A stretch of DNA of 64,000 nucleotides, taken from contig NZ_AP025459.1 of the NCBI RefSeq assembly GCF_024347295.1, positions 1,054,001 through 1,118,000 of the forward strand, in the 5' to 3' direction. This document shows positions 1-8,324 of this stretch, one piece after another. Every line of letters begins with the position of its first letter. The stretch's first letter is position 1. The notes below the pieces were generated by a model. The model saw only the letters and a list, made by a program, of their open reading frames with translations, had not been told where the DNA came from and did not search any database. A program made the position numbers and the translations under genes. This stretch comes from Vibrio artabrorum. GTDB lineage: Bacteria; Pseudomonadota; Gammaproteobacteria; Enterobacterales; Vibrionaceae.

Positions 1-2
1 CT

Positions 3-758
3 TGCATTCACGGTTTCCCAGGGGAAACGGGTGACATTCAATCTCTGTTTGAAATGGCCAAAATCCCGTATCTAGGTTGTGGACCTGAAGCAAGTAACAA
101 CAGCTTTAATAAGATCACATCTAAACTATGGTATGACGCACTTGGTATTCCAAATACGCCATACTTGTTCTTATCTGACAACACAGAAAAAACGCACTTA
201 CAAGCGACTCAAGCGTTTGATACTTGGGGAAAAGTTTTCGTAAAGGCAGCTCGACAAGGTTCTTCTGTTGGTTGTTATCAAGTCAATCAAGTTGAAGACT
301 TAAGCGAAGCGATAAACAAGGCGTTTACCTTCTCGGATCAAGTACTTATTGAACAATCAGTGATACCGAGAGAGCTAGAAGTTGCAGCTTATGAAATGGA
401 TGGAGAACTTCACATCAGTAAGCCGGGCGAAGTGATTGCCCCAAATGGTGCATTCTATTCTTATGAAGAAAAATACAGCGCCAACAGTCACTCTATCACC
501 GAAGTGGAAGCGAGCAACCTAACCGACGAGCAACGAATGTTGATTGCAGATAGCGCGCGTAAAGTCTTTACTCAAATGAAGCTTCGTCACTTATCGCGTA
601 TTGATTTTTTCTTAACGCAAGACAATAAGATTTACCTCAATGAAGTCAATACCTTCCCAGGTATGACACCAATTTCAATGTTCCCGAAAATGGTTGAAAA
701 CGACGGTTATAAATTTAGCGAGTTCCTAGAAAATTGCGTTAGAACCAGCCTCCTTTAG
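3..758 (+). CDS. ddl: D-alanine--D-alanine ligase, 5' end missing
   Basis: ATP-grasp ligase joining two D-alanines for peptidoglycan precursors in the cytoplasm. The frame is open from the first bases: codons before the ATG at 54 read HGFPGETGDIQSLFEMAK, matching the HGxxGEDGxIQ region of Ddl, so that ATG is internal and the true start lies left of the window. Seen further on: the ATP-grasp lysine region (VFVKAARQGSSVGCYQV), the catalytic serine context (SYEEKYSAN), and the metal-binding NEVNTFPGMTP near the C-terminus. Roughly the N-terminal third is missing. In V. cholerae a ddl gene sits in this neighbourhood beyond the vxr operon, which fits. Converges with the recombinase gene at 806-1774. 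Confidence 0.93.
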   Translation, partial: CIHGFPGETGDIQSLFEMAKIPYLGCGPEASNNSFNKITSKLWYDALGIPNTPYLFLSDNTEKTHLQATQAFDTWGKVFVKAARQGSSVGCYQVNQVEDLSEAINKAFTFSDQVLIEQSVIPRELEVAAYEMDGELHISKPGEVIAPNGAFYSYEEKYSANSHSITEVEASNLTDEQRMLIADSARKVFTQMKLRHLSRIDFFLTQDNKIYLNEVNTFPGMTPISMFPKMVENDGYKFSEFLENCVRTSLL

Positions 759-788
759 TTCGTCTAAACTTAACGTATCTAAGATTAC

Positions 789-823
789 ATAGTGCCTTTT
801 TGAGTTTATTGCCAAGGCACTAT
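789..823. terminator. Inverted repeat between converging ddl and recombinase genes
   Basis: A 10-bp perfect stem (atagtgcctt / aaggcactat) with a 15-nt loop, starting 31 bases after the ddl stop and overlapping the last codons of the minus-strand recombinase. On the plus strand it is followed by a loosely T-rich stretch. It probably terminates ddl transcription; the U-tract is weak, so this is tentative. Confidence 0.35.
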
Positions 824-1774
824 CGCTTTAAATTTCATTTTTTCTTTTTCGGCTGTAGCGACGTGCCCAACATATTGCGCTGGCATTGCTACGCTAAGCC
901 AGCGTCCAAAACTCTGAATTTCTCTTACCTTAAGGCCTTGTTTCGATAACTCTTGCGCAGCACCGATACGAATTGAATTTCCTGAAAAATGATAATTCCC
1001 TGGCAGACTAAGCAGATCACTCGCATTTCTCAATATCCTATAGATAGACGAATCATCTAAAGGTTGAAGTCCAATATTTTCATGCTTGTCTATTGCGCGA
1101 AACAATGGGAGGTCATCGTCATTACCGGCAAACGAAAGCCACTGAAGCAGTGAATCATTGGCCCTTTTTGACAGCTTATAAGCCGCATGTTTGATGGTGA
1201 TTTGATAACCTTGATCGCGACTTTTAATATCTCGCATCGATAGCGCTTTAAGCTCTGAACGCTTTAAAGCACACTCAAACATCACATTGTAAATAGCAAT
1301 GTCACGAATTTCTTTTAAGTTTGCGTTTTTATGTTTAAGCAGCGAATTTAATTGAGTAAGGTGTGCTGATGTCATGGCATGGGTTTGCTTAGCGTCACCA
1401 GCCATTCGAGCCTGTAAGTGGAGCAGAGTAAAGCGGACTTGCTTATGCTTTATTGGGTTGGCAAAGTTTAGCACCGTATGTAATAAGCTCAGTGTTGCAG
1501 TGTAACGTTTAATAGATGCAAATTTTCTAATTTGGGATTCAGTTTCGAGAAAACGACGAACGGCAGTAATAGAGGCTGGAAGCGTATTGATACTATGTTT
1601 AACACAAAAGGCATGATAGCGGTTCCAGTCATTATAAATAGCTAACAATGAGTTGCGAGAATACTGGCACCCTGTTAATTCATCAATAATTTCAACGCTC
1701 GCTTGGCTGTTCAGTTTGTCAACAAAAGCATTAATTATTACGGTTTCGGTTAAAATAGGGACTTTTTTTCTCAA
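806..1774 (-). CDS. Solitary tyrosine recombinase (phage-integrase family)
   Basis: 322-residue site-specific recombinase of the XerC/integrase type. Seen: an N-terminal SAM-like DNA-binding segment (about residues 1-120) and a C-terminal catalytic domain with box I arginine in ALKRSELKAL (Arg172), box II SGNSIRIGAA (Asn266...Arg269, where Asn replaces the usual His), GRW (Arg291-Trp292), and the nucleophile context MPAQYVGH (Tyr301). It stands alone between ddl and a small conserved gene, with no excisionase, phage genes or obvious direct repeats nearby, so it may be a domesticated enzyme or the last gene of a lost element. It is unrelated in length and order to the recombinase module at 57-64 kb. 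Target site unknown. Confidence 0.85.
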   Translation of the reverse strand: MRKKVPILTETVIINAFVDKLNSQASVEIIDELTGCQYSRNSLLAIYNDWNRYHAFCVKHSINTLPASITAVRRFLETESQIRKFASIKRYTATLSLLHTVLNFANPIKHKQVRFTLLHLQARMAGDAKQTHAMTSAHLTQLNSLLKHKNANLKEIRDIAIYNVMFECALKRSELKALSMRDIKSRDQGYQITIKHAAYKLSKRANDSLLQWLSFAGNDDDLPLFRAIDKHENIGLQPLDDSSIYRILRNASDLLSLPGNYHFSGNSIRIGAAQELSKQGLKVREIQSFGRWLSVAMPAQYVGHVATAEKEKMKFKAIVPWQ

Positions 1775-1874
1775 ATTACTGTACCTCAGCAGCTATTTTA
1801 ACCATATTATTCTTGATATGATGAAAAGTATACTTATGATTAGTGTAGTGAAAACAAAAAGATGATTAATAGAT

Positions 1875-2240
1875 ATGGCTAATTCAATTTATCGCAACAT
1901 CCATTTGCAATCGATAGATGCCAATAACACAATCTGGCAAGCTAAGTTAAAGAAGAATGTCATTCAAGGCAATCTTGCGGCCGTAAAAAAAAGCATCGAT
2001 TGGTGGATTGATACTGCATCTATTATCGATCCTAAAGAGTTTACAGCGTTGAGTAAGCCTAGAGGAGCGGGTGGAACTGAGAGCTTCAACGGCTATCAAA
2101 TTAAGAATGACACCGGTGAGCCGAATGCGTGGTATTGCATGTTTAATGGGCGCCTAATTAAAGGTGGAAAAATGGCAATTCAGCGTCATATAGAAGCTTA
2201 CTTACTTGCTAAACAAAAAGCAGAGCAACAAAAGAAATAA
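1875..2240 (+). CDS. Small conserved protein, possibly DUF3319
   Basis: 121 residues, soluble, no signal peptide or membrane segment. The sequence is rich in Trp and Lys (KSIDWWIDTASIIDPKEF) and ends in a Lys/Gln-rich tail. I think it belongs to the Vibrio DUF3319 family, but this is recalled rather than tested, and no function is known to me. The stop at 2240 lies four bases before the yciH ATG at 2245, so the two are probably co-transcribed and translationally linked. The same small-gene/yciH pair is, to my knowledge, found next to ddl in other vibrios, which supports it being a real gene. Confidence 0.7.
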   Translation: MANSIYRNIHLQSIDANNTIWQAKLKKNVIQGNLAAVKKSIDWWIDTASIIDPKEFTALSKPRGAGGTESFNGYQIKNDTGEPNAWYCMFNGRLIKGGKMAIQRHIEAYLLAKQKAEQQKK

Positions 2241-2244
2241 TATT

Positions 2245-2556
2245 ATGAGCCTTGTATATTCAACAGAAACAGGTCGTATCACACCTAAAGAAGAAAAAAT
2301 CCAACGCCCTAAGGGTGATGGCATTGTTCGAATCCAAAAAGAAACAAAAGGTCGTAAAGGCAAAGGGGTTTCAGTCGTTACGGGCTTAGACCTAGATGAT
2401 GCTCCGTTGAAACTAATGGCGGCAGAACTTAAAAAAGTTTGCGGCTGTGGCGGTTCAGTTAAAGATGGTCATATTGAAATTCAAGGTGATGCTCGCGATA
2501 AAATTAAAGCGCATCTTGAAAAGAAAGGCTACAAAGTTAAATTCGCCGGCGGTTAA
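2245..2556 (+). CDS. yciH: SUI1/eIF1-like translation factor YciH
   Basis: 103-residue SUI1-domain protein, the bacterial relative of eukaryotic eIF1; E. coli YciH is thought to influence start-site fidelity on the small ribosomal subunit. Seen: RIQKETKGRKGKGVSVVTGL, the KKVCGCGGSVKDG loop and the GDARDKIKAHLEKKGY helix, all hallmarks of SUI1. The ATG at 2245 is preferred over an in-frame ATG at 2206, because the longer form would overlap the preceding gene and add residues foreign to the family. Follows the upstream small gene by four bases. No clear promoter of its own. Confidence 0.93.
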   Translation: MSLVYSTETGRITPKEEKIQRPKGDGIVRIQKETKGRKGKGVSVVTGLDLDDAPLKLMAAELKKVCGCGGSVKDGHIEIQGDARDKIKAHLEKKGYKVKFAGG

Positions 2557-2604
2557 TTATCTTTCACTAATTCCAGTGAGACAATCGAAGATTATGATCA
2601 CTGG

Positions 2605-2636
2605 ATATTAGGTATTTTATGGTAAATACCTAATAT
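2605..2636. repeat. Perfect 13-bp inverted repeat downstream of yciH
   Basis: Arms atattaggtattt (2605-2617) and aaatacctaatat (2624-2636) pair perfectly around a 6-nt loop. It begins 49 bases after the yciH stop. There is no U-tract, so it is not a classical intrinsic terminator; it could stabilise the 3' end of the message or be a protein-binding site. Confidence 0.7.
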
Positions 2637-3017
2637 GGTTAAATAGACAGTATCAGAATACCGATACTTCAAAGGCAGGGCATATATGCAAAAAAGAGCT
2701 GCCTATTTACTATTAAAACCAATTTAACATAACGTACATAATACGCAGTGGTGGGAGAGTTTTTTTCAACGGCAGTTTTCCTTTAAATCTCGATTAAACT
2801 GAGTGCCTCAAACGACTCGAGTTTTCACATGACAACTTCGCTAACCAATATTTACATGTATGGTCTCCAATTGACATGGTTAATGATGAGAAGCCTGGTC
2901 ACCATTACGCAGACTTCTGTGACCTTATGTATCGGTTTGTATCCATGAGTCGGTACGGTGTGTAAACCTTGTGGGCGTGGCCGTTGGTTAGGTTCAAGAT
3001 CTTACATACGCGACGAG

Positions 3018-3053
3018 TCTATTTGTTCTATTTGTTCTATTTGTTCTATTTGT
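3018..3053. repeat. Four tandem copies of a 9-bp unit
   Basis: The unit tctatttgt occurs four times head to tail without mismatch, in a region without genes. A repeat like this can vary in copy number by slippage. No reading frame is attached to it. Confidence 0.9.
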
Positions 3054-3756
3054 AGTGTGTACTAGAATTGATCATTAATTCTTATTGGTATATTCAAAAA
3101 AGTGCCTCAAAAATTACACCTAGCTACATTCCTGTTGAGAGCATAACTGTAATGCCACTTAGATAGAATTATATGAGTTCACCTCAAAGATAAAAGCAAA
3201 CAAAAGTGATTTAAAAAGTTGAGATTACCTCTAACTAAGATCTTTAGTGCTTAAAAAGTGACACTGCAACTAAATAAAAAGACCGATATCCTCCATAGTT
3301 TGGATACCTCACTTGTGTTTACTATTAGCTTAAATCTAGCTTTAGACCAAACCAAATCATTTTTAACTAACTTTGCAAATCCACAAGTAACTTTACAACC
3401 TATGTAGACCCGCTATTTTCCGTTTATCTCTCTCATCTAGATCTTGTCAAACTTCAAAATTGGAAGTTACAGCATCACGCACTCTTAAAAAATACGATAT
3501 TTTAATAACTTACGCATAGTGACAGAAATACTGACACCCCTATAGCTGGATGTTATTCATTCACCACTTTCTGTAGCTTTATTACAGGTGAGCTTTGTTT
3601 ATGACGCGACAAAGTCGATTACTCTACGGTAAGTAACTGATGTTAAAGGGTAAAAGTAAAGATAGCGTCTTACGGAGTGCGGTTGAGTTTAATGTTAATG
3701 AGTGCAGAATAAAATATTGGAGAGAAATAAATTTAGTTATAGTGCGCCAGTGCACC

Positions 3757-3778
3757 AAAAAAGAAGGGCGATTGCCCT
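3757..3778 (-). terminator. Intrinsic terminator of the vxr operon
   Basis: On the minus strand a 5-bp stem (agggc / gccct, loop of 4) begins within the vxrE stop codon and is followed by a T-rich run (six Ts at 3757-3762 on that strand). It is the natural end of the vxrABCDE message. Confidence 0.65.
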
Positions 3779-3929
3779 ACTCTTCTTTGTTGCTCATTTC
3801 TTCACGAATTTGCTCAGCCACGATTTTGATCGCTTGTGCGGTGCTGATACCTTGGGTCATCATTTCTTGAATTCGTTCAACCGCTTTTTGTTGCTCTTCA
3901 TGAGAAAGGGTTGGTAAGTCATTTAGCAT
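3777..3929 (-). CDS. vxrE: UPF0181 family small protein (YoaH-like, VxrE)
   Basis: A 50-residue protein whose sequence, especially [19 protein letters not shown] and [15 protein letters not shown], closely resembles E. coli YoaH of the UPF0181 family. The ATG is preceded by AGGAGCAG, a good ribosome binding site. It follows vxrD by 41 bases and is the last gene before the operon terminator. In V. cholerae the corresponding gene is the fifth member of the vxr operon; its biochemical role is unknown. Confidence 0.85.
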   Translation of the reverse strand: MLNDLPTLSHEEQQKAVERIQEMMTQGISTAQAIKIVAEQIREEMSNKEE

Positions 3930-3970
3930 GCTCTGCTCCTTTGTTTGGGAGCAGAACTATATAAGGAGTG

Positions 3971-5143
3971 TTAGTAACTAGCAAGGAAATTGATAGAAGC
4001 GCCCATTGCATTTTCATTCGTGTAGTTAGCACTAATATCTAACTGGAATAAGTTTAATGGTGACAGGCCAATACCGGCAGTGACGGTTCCCTCTGAATCA
4101 GAGTAAGCTAGGTTCTTGTAATAGCCCGCTCTTAGCTTAAGTTGACGCAACAGATCGACTTCGGTACCAACACGAATCATCTGTTCATTGTCTTTAAACG
4201 ACGTAAACTTTTCAGCTTCATTTAAATCGTAATCAACACTTAGCGTAAAGTAGTCTGCGACAATACCCGCTCCTACCGTATACACAGGCTCCAGTTTATA
4301 AGTGTATTTACCGCCCACTTGATGAGTAGCACGGCTCGTACTGCTTGTTAGCTCTTTGCTTGAATCTTTGGTTTCAATATCCCGAGCGAGCAAGTTAGTT
4401 GCTGACACACCGACTCGGAATGGGCCGAAGAACCAAAGTGCACCGGCATCCATATTGAAGGCTGTTTCACCACCGCCATTTTCTCTTACGTCAGATAAAT
4501 CGTAATCGTTAACTGAAGCAACGTAATTGTATGTATAAATACGTTGAATTTTTGGTGTGATACCAAACGAGAGGTGCTGCCCCATAAAGGTTTGGTATTT
4601 CGCAAGAGAAAGCCCAACTTCGGTGACACCAATTGAAACAGCCTCAATGGCAGACAGTTCAAGTTTATCAATATCACTACCGGTAGTAAAAACCTCAGGT
4701 GTCGCAAATGATTCGGTATAGGCTTTAGCAAAAAGGTTAGCTGCTAAAAATCGATTTGGGAGGGCAAATGCAACTACCCCGCCGAGATTAACATTGGCTT
4801 GATTACCATCAAGCTTGTTGAGAGCGGCATCGAGATCAGACGTGTTCGTTGCATCGATGACGTCGTCGATATTTGATTTCATATCGTTAGGATCATTATA
4901 ACTACCACCAAAACTCGGCGTAATCATACCTATGTCATCGTTTCTACGATAGATTGCAACCAGTGCTGGGTTGTAGAATGGCGCAGTTAGGAAGTTTGCA
5001 GAAACCACACCAACACTACCCATCGCATCACCACGCGCTTCGATCGCGTAGTTTGCTGCTGATAGAGGAAGACTGGCGAATGCAATTGACGCTGCGAGTA
5101 GCTTAGTAGTTTTGTTCATGCCGTTCATCTTTATTAGATCCAT
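3971..5143 (-). CDS. vxrD: TraF-like outer-membrane/periplasmic protein (VxrD)
   Basis: About 390 residues with an N-terminal signal peptide (LLAASIAFASLPLSAAN) and a long body of alternating hydrophobic strands ending in a phenylalanine-containing strand, like a beta-barrel of the TraF_2 type (conjugal-transfer TraF-like, with the AIEARGDAMGSVGVVSANF opening). Three possible starts: residues 1, 6 and 9; MNKTTKLLAA at residue 9 (5119) gives the most typical signal peptide, but no start has a strong ribosome binding site. It lies 26 bases after vxrC in the vxr operon. In V. cholerae, VxrAB controls type VI secretion, biofilm and cell-wall homeostasis; the VxrD role is not settled. Confidence 0.8.
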   Translation of the reverse strand: MDLIKMNGMNKTTKLLAASIAFASLPLSAANYAIEARGDAMGSVGVVSANFLTAPFYNPALVAIYRRNDDIGMITPSFGGSYNDPNDMKSNIDDVIDATNTSDLDAALNKLDGNQANVNLGGVVAFALPNRFLAANLFAKAYTESFATPEVFTTGSDIDKLELSAIEAVSIGVTEVGLSLAKYQTFMGQHLSFGITPKIQRIYTYNYVASVNDYDLSDVRENGGGETAFNMDAGALWFFGPFRVGVSATNLLARDIETKDSSKELTSSTSRATHQVGGKYTYKLEPVYTVGAGIVADYFTLSVDYDLNEAEKFTSFKDNEQMIRVGTEVDLLRQLKLRAGYYKNLAYSDSEGTVTAGIGLSPLNLFQLDISANYTNENAMGASINFLASY

Positions 5144-5169
5144 TACTTAGTTAACGGCACAATTCTAAA

Positions 5170-6057
5170 TTACTTTAACTCCTCTTCGCTAGAAATATCA
5201 TACGTTTTACTGATCGTTTGTACTTGTTCGACTGAAATGTCTCCTTGCCAGCGAGATTGCACCATTGAAACAGCCAATACATAGCGATCATTTGGTAAGT
5301 CTTCATTGGCTAAGCTTTTGGGATAATCAGATTCATAGCTTTTACCCCACACCTTGTCATATTTTTCGTCGACATAATCGAACAAACCAACGTCGAGCTT
5401 AGGCAATGGACAATAAGGATTTAATAGCTCTTTTTTATCAATTAACCAAGTATCTTTGGATGCCCAACGAACTTGTTGACGCGTAACAACCTTACCGAGA
5501 ATGACCCAAGTACTCCAAGAATCCCGAGCGTCAGTTTTAACGCTCAAACGATACAAGCCTGGATTAAGTTGCGTAGACAGATTGTACCGTTTGTAATATC
5601 GATGATCAGACGAGCCATTGCCCCCTTGGTCATCTTTAGAGAATTCACTGTCTGATGAAACGACCTTATCTACCCACTTCTCGAAAGTGATATTTTTAAT
5701 GTTGTTACTAGACTCGACATTGATTTCTACACGGAAAGTGTCTCGACCGGGGCTCTGAATCATCATTCTTTTGATCACCACAGAGCTGATCCAATCAGGT
5801 AACGTCTTTTTAGTAAGAGTTTTTCCACAATCTTTGTTCAATGCTTGAGCAAACAGTGTATTAAGATGCTCTTCTCGATACTCCGAAGCGTTGATTTGCC
5901 AAACTTCCACCAATGAATCAAACATCTGAGGTAAGTCATTGTTTAATAAATGTTTGTGAACTTGAGTTAACGCATCATTATTCTTAAACCAATCAGCAGC
6001 ATGCGCCGTATTGATGAGGCTCAATAACATTAATACAGGAAGTAAGGCTTTTTTCAT
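5170..6057 (-). CDS. vxrC: Periplasmic protein of the vxr operon (VxrC)
   Basis: 295 residues with a clear signal peptide (MKKALLPVLMLLSLINTAHA, cleavage near residue 20). The mature part has no transmembrane segment and contains several tryptophans and an immunoglobulin-like central stretch (about residues 90-190: RDTFRVEINVESS, LNPGLYRLSVKTDA). I think it is the DUF2861 family, recalled without a search. Its ATG overlaps the vxrB stop (TAATG), so translation is coupled. It is the third gene of the operon as in V. cholerae, where it modulates VxrAB-dependent phenotypes. A role sensing the envelope is plausible but inferred. Confidence 0.8.
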   Translation of the reverse strand: MKKALLPVLMLLSLINTAHAADWFKNNDALTQVHKHLLNNDLPQMFDSLVEVWQINASEYREEHLNTLFAQALNKDCGKTLTKKTLPDWISSVVIKRMMIQSPGRDTFRVEINVESSNNIKNITFEKWVDKVVSSDSEFSKDDQGGNGSSDHRYYKRYNLSTQLNPGLYRLSVKTDARDSWSTWVILGKVVTRQQVRWASKDTWLIDKKELLNPYCPLPKLDVGLFDYVDEKYDKVWGKSYESDYPKSLANEDLPNDRYVLAVSMVQSRWQGDISVEQVQTISKTYDISSEEELK

Positions 6058-6716
6058 TACGCTTTCATCTTATAACCAACACCACGTAATGTTTCGATTT
6101 CTAAGCCTGGTAGCTTCTGCCTAAGTTGCAACACGTGGGTATCGACGGTACGGGTTGTTGGGAAGTGATTGTAACCCCACACATGGTCAAGCAGTTCATC
6201 ACGTGTAAACACGCGTCCAAGATTACTTGCTAAGAACAACAGAAGATCAAATTCAGTACGCGTTAGCGTTGTTTCTTGCTCATGGAAAAATACTTCACGA
6301 GTGGCTTTATCGATAACAAGATTCTGAGCAGTTACTTTTGATTCATCTTTTTCTTCGGTGTCTGGTAGACGGAGTTGGGCACGAATTCGAGCAAAAAGCT
6401 CAGCTTCAGCGAATGGCTTCGTTAAGTAATCATTTGCCCCCGAATCTAGGCCTGCCACTTTATCTTTTACGGTAACGAGAGCCGTCAGTAAAATAACCGG
6501 AATGTCTTTCTTTTTCTTCCAATTTGGAAGAAAGTCTACTGAGTCACCATCAGGAAGTTGACGGTCTAAAATCACAAGATCCGCTTGCTCCCAATAGCCT
6601 TCAACTTCAGAGATGAGCTCTGCATGCAAACATTCATATCCAGCTTGCTCAAGGCTAACCAATAAACCGTCAGCTAAATTTTTATCATCTTCAACGAGAA
6701 GCAATGTCTGTTTCAC
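6057..6716 (-). CDS. vxrB: OmpR/PhoB-family response regulator VxrB
   Basis: 219 residues: receiver domain (1-110) with acidic pocket Glu9-Asp10-Asp11, phospho-acceptor Asp51 (VILDRQLPDGD) and Lys100 (DYLTKPF), then a winged-helix DNA-binding domain (about 125-219) ending in the typical PGLEIETLRGVGYKM. Overlaps the vxrA stop-side by 26 bases in order vxrA-vxrB. V. cholerae VxrB (WigR) is a transcription factor that activates type VI secretion and cell-wall synthesis genes; the sequence and operon order here make it the orthologue. Confidence 0.93.
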   Translation of the reverse strand: MKQTLLLVEDDKNLADGLLVSLEQAGYECLHAELISEVEGYWEQADLVILDRQLPDGDSVDFLPNWKKKKDIPVILLTALVTVKDKVAGLDSGANDYLTKPFAEAELFARIRAQLRLPDTEEKDESKVTAQNLVIDKATREVFFHEQETTLTRTEFDLLLFLASNLGRVFTRDELLDHVWGYNHFPTTRTVDTHVLQLRQKLPGLEIETLRGVGYKMKA

Positions 6717-8148
6717 AAGGTATCTCCAAAATAAATGTTGTTGGGGGGCCGATAAGCGTCATATGACCGCCCATTTTTCCGACCATAGATTCCACTATTG
6801 TCAGACCTAAACCTAGCCCACTCTTACTCACGAATGGCTTTCTTAGTTGCCCCCAATCTTTGCGGGATAAGTCTCCATTATCTATAACTTTAAATGTCAG
6901 CTTTTTGTCAGAAGTATTCAGTTCTAGTATTATAGGAGGCACACCGTACTTTACGGCGTTTCTGATTAAGTTATCGATACAAGTACCTAACCAATATACG
7001 TTCACTTTTGCAGCAATATCTTTATTCACACGCAGTTCAATTCCCGGTGCAAAATCTTCTTCAACTTTATATTGTAGCCAATCTTCTACGCTTGGCACCC
7101 ACTCAGTGGCCAATGGTTGGTTATCCGATTGTAAGTAGTCTTTACTGGCTTCCGCCAACTGCCTTAAGCGACGAGTATCTTCACATAATCGACGAAATTC
7201 GTCATATACTGTCTCTGGCAACTGTTCGAATTCACGTCTAAATCCTTCAACTGTCAATGATAGACTCGCAATGGGTGTTCTTAACTCATGAGTCAGTATT
7301 TGAAGTACCAACATACGGCTTTTCATCTCTTGCTTACGGCTATTCCAGCGATAAAGTGACCAACCCGACACAAGCGCGATATTCGCTATGAGCAAAATAA
7401 ACATCGCGACTTGCAGCAGCTCTGAGTGATCTTCGATCTCCCAACACACGTTACCACGCTGCACGAAACAACTATTGCCTTCTGACGACAAGCTGAATGA
7501 TAATCCAACTTGCGTTGCATTTTCGTTCCAGACAGACTCTTTATATAAGTAATACCTGTCACCACGTTTCACCCACATCTCGTCAAGCTCAACAAACATG
7601 CTGGCACCGGATAACAGCGCAGTAATAGCGTCACTATCCATTTTTTGCAACCGAGATAACAGTTCATCGTGTTCAGTGTTTGGTCGCTCTTGAATGTGCA
7701 TAAAGCGCTTTAAGTCATCGAACTTTTCAGGATGCTGTTCAACGTATCTTGCGGCATAAGACCCTCCGCCAGGATGGATTAAACCACTACGACTAAACCA
7801 ACGGTCGGACAGTTTAGTTCCTTTACATAATGCTCGGGTAAAAACCAAAGGTTCCGTAATTAAGGGGCTTAATGGTAACTTACCGCTACAGGTTTTAGAT
7901 AACTGATATAAGCGTTGGATGTCTTTTAATGGGTATTGGGCCGTTTGTGGCAGCATTGAGGACGGCATAATCAATCGAGTAGGATAATCAGCTTGAAGCA
8001 GTCGAATATCGTAAGACTCAATAGCCGTTTCATGATCAAATAGTTTAGTGAAGTTATCGATACGCTCAGGTAAAGAATCTTCAGCAAATACATTTACCGA
8101 GATGGATAACAGACTAACAAGGAGGATAAAAGTTCTTTTGATGATCAC
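6691..8148 (-). CDS. vxrA: Sensor histidine kinase VxrA
   Basis: 485-residue inner-membrane kinase. Domains: signal-anchor (residues 1-22), periplasmic sensor (about 23-242) with four cysteines (C87, C108, C227, C235), a membrane segment (245-264), HisKA with phospho-His287 in LQILTHELRTP, and HATPase with N-box IDNLIRNAVKYG (Asn397), G1 VIDNGD (Asp423) and G2 GLGLGLT (444-450). First gene of vxrABCDE; about 175 bases separate it from pntB upstream. In V. cholerae VxrA (WigK) responds to cell-wall damage. The sensor domain matches no common family I can name. Confidence 0.92.
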   Translation of the reverse strand: MIIKRTFILLVSLLSISVNVFAEDSLPERIDNFTKLFDHETAIESYDIRLLQADYPTRLIMPSSMLPQTAQYPLKDIQRLYQLSKTCSGKLPLSPLITEPLVFTRALCKGTKLSDRWFSRSGLIHPGGGSYAARYVEQHPEKFDDLKRFMHIQERPNTEHDELLSRLQKMDSDAITALLSGASMFVELDEMWVKRGDRYYLYKESVWNENATQVGLSFSLSSEGNSCFVQRGNVCWEIEDHSELLQVAMFILLIANIALVSGWSLYRWNSRKQEMKSRMLVLQILTHELRTPIASLSLTVEGFRREFEQLPETVYDEFRRLCEDTRRLRQLAEASKDYLQSDNQPLATEWVPSVEDWLQYKVEEDFAPGIELRVNKDIAAKVNVYWLGTCIDNLIRNAVKYGVPPIILELNTSDKKLTFKVIDNGDLSRKDWGQLRKPFVSKSGLGLGLTIVESMVGKMGGHMTLIGPPTTFILEIPCETDIASR

Positions 8149-8288
8149 AAACTAGCACAAATTAATATTGACCAATCAAATATATACCATCTGCTGTCAA
8201 AGATAAATTTTTAACGGGACGAAAAACAATAAGTATCACACGTGACAACGATTGGAGGATAGCTCGCTGCAAGATAGGCCAGTAAATA

Positions 8289-8313
8289 GAAGGAACTCAT
8301 AACGAGTTCCTTC
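8289..8313 (-). terminator. Terminator after pntB
   Basis: A 10-bp perfect stem (gaaggaactc / gagttccttc, loop of 5) starts 12 bases after the pntB stop on the minus strand. The following bases (tattta) are only weakly U-rich; the plus-strand side is more T-rich, so it may work in both directions. Confidence 0.65.
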
Positions 8314-8324
8314 TTATTTTAAGA

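Larger units (their letters stand above)
2557..3776. other. 1.2-kb stretch without a convincing gene
   Basis: Between yciH and the end of the vxr operon I find no ORF with a believable start and coding character. Visible structure: a 7-bp inverted repeat (ccagtga 2573-2579 / tcactgg 2598-2604), a strong AT-rich hairpin at 2605-2636, a short open stretch at 2798-2965 with protein-like composition but no start codon, and a four-copy 9-bp repeat at 3018-3053. Base composition is AT-rich from 3060 to 3750. It may hold a decayed gene or an unannotated RNA. Confidence 0.6.

Noticed and set aside
2829..2948. 39-codon frame starting MTTSLTNIYMYGLQ
   Set aside because: No ribosome binding site and no family; it overlaps a different open frame of equal plausibility. 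Noise cannot be excluded.
3640..3917. Plus-strand open frames of 71-76 codons over the UPF0181 gene
   Set aside because: They lie antisense to the YoaH-like gene, which has clear family similarity, and show no recognisable sequence themselves.
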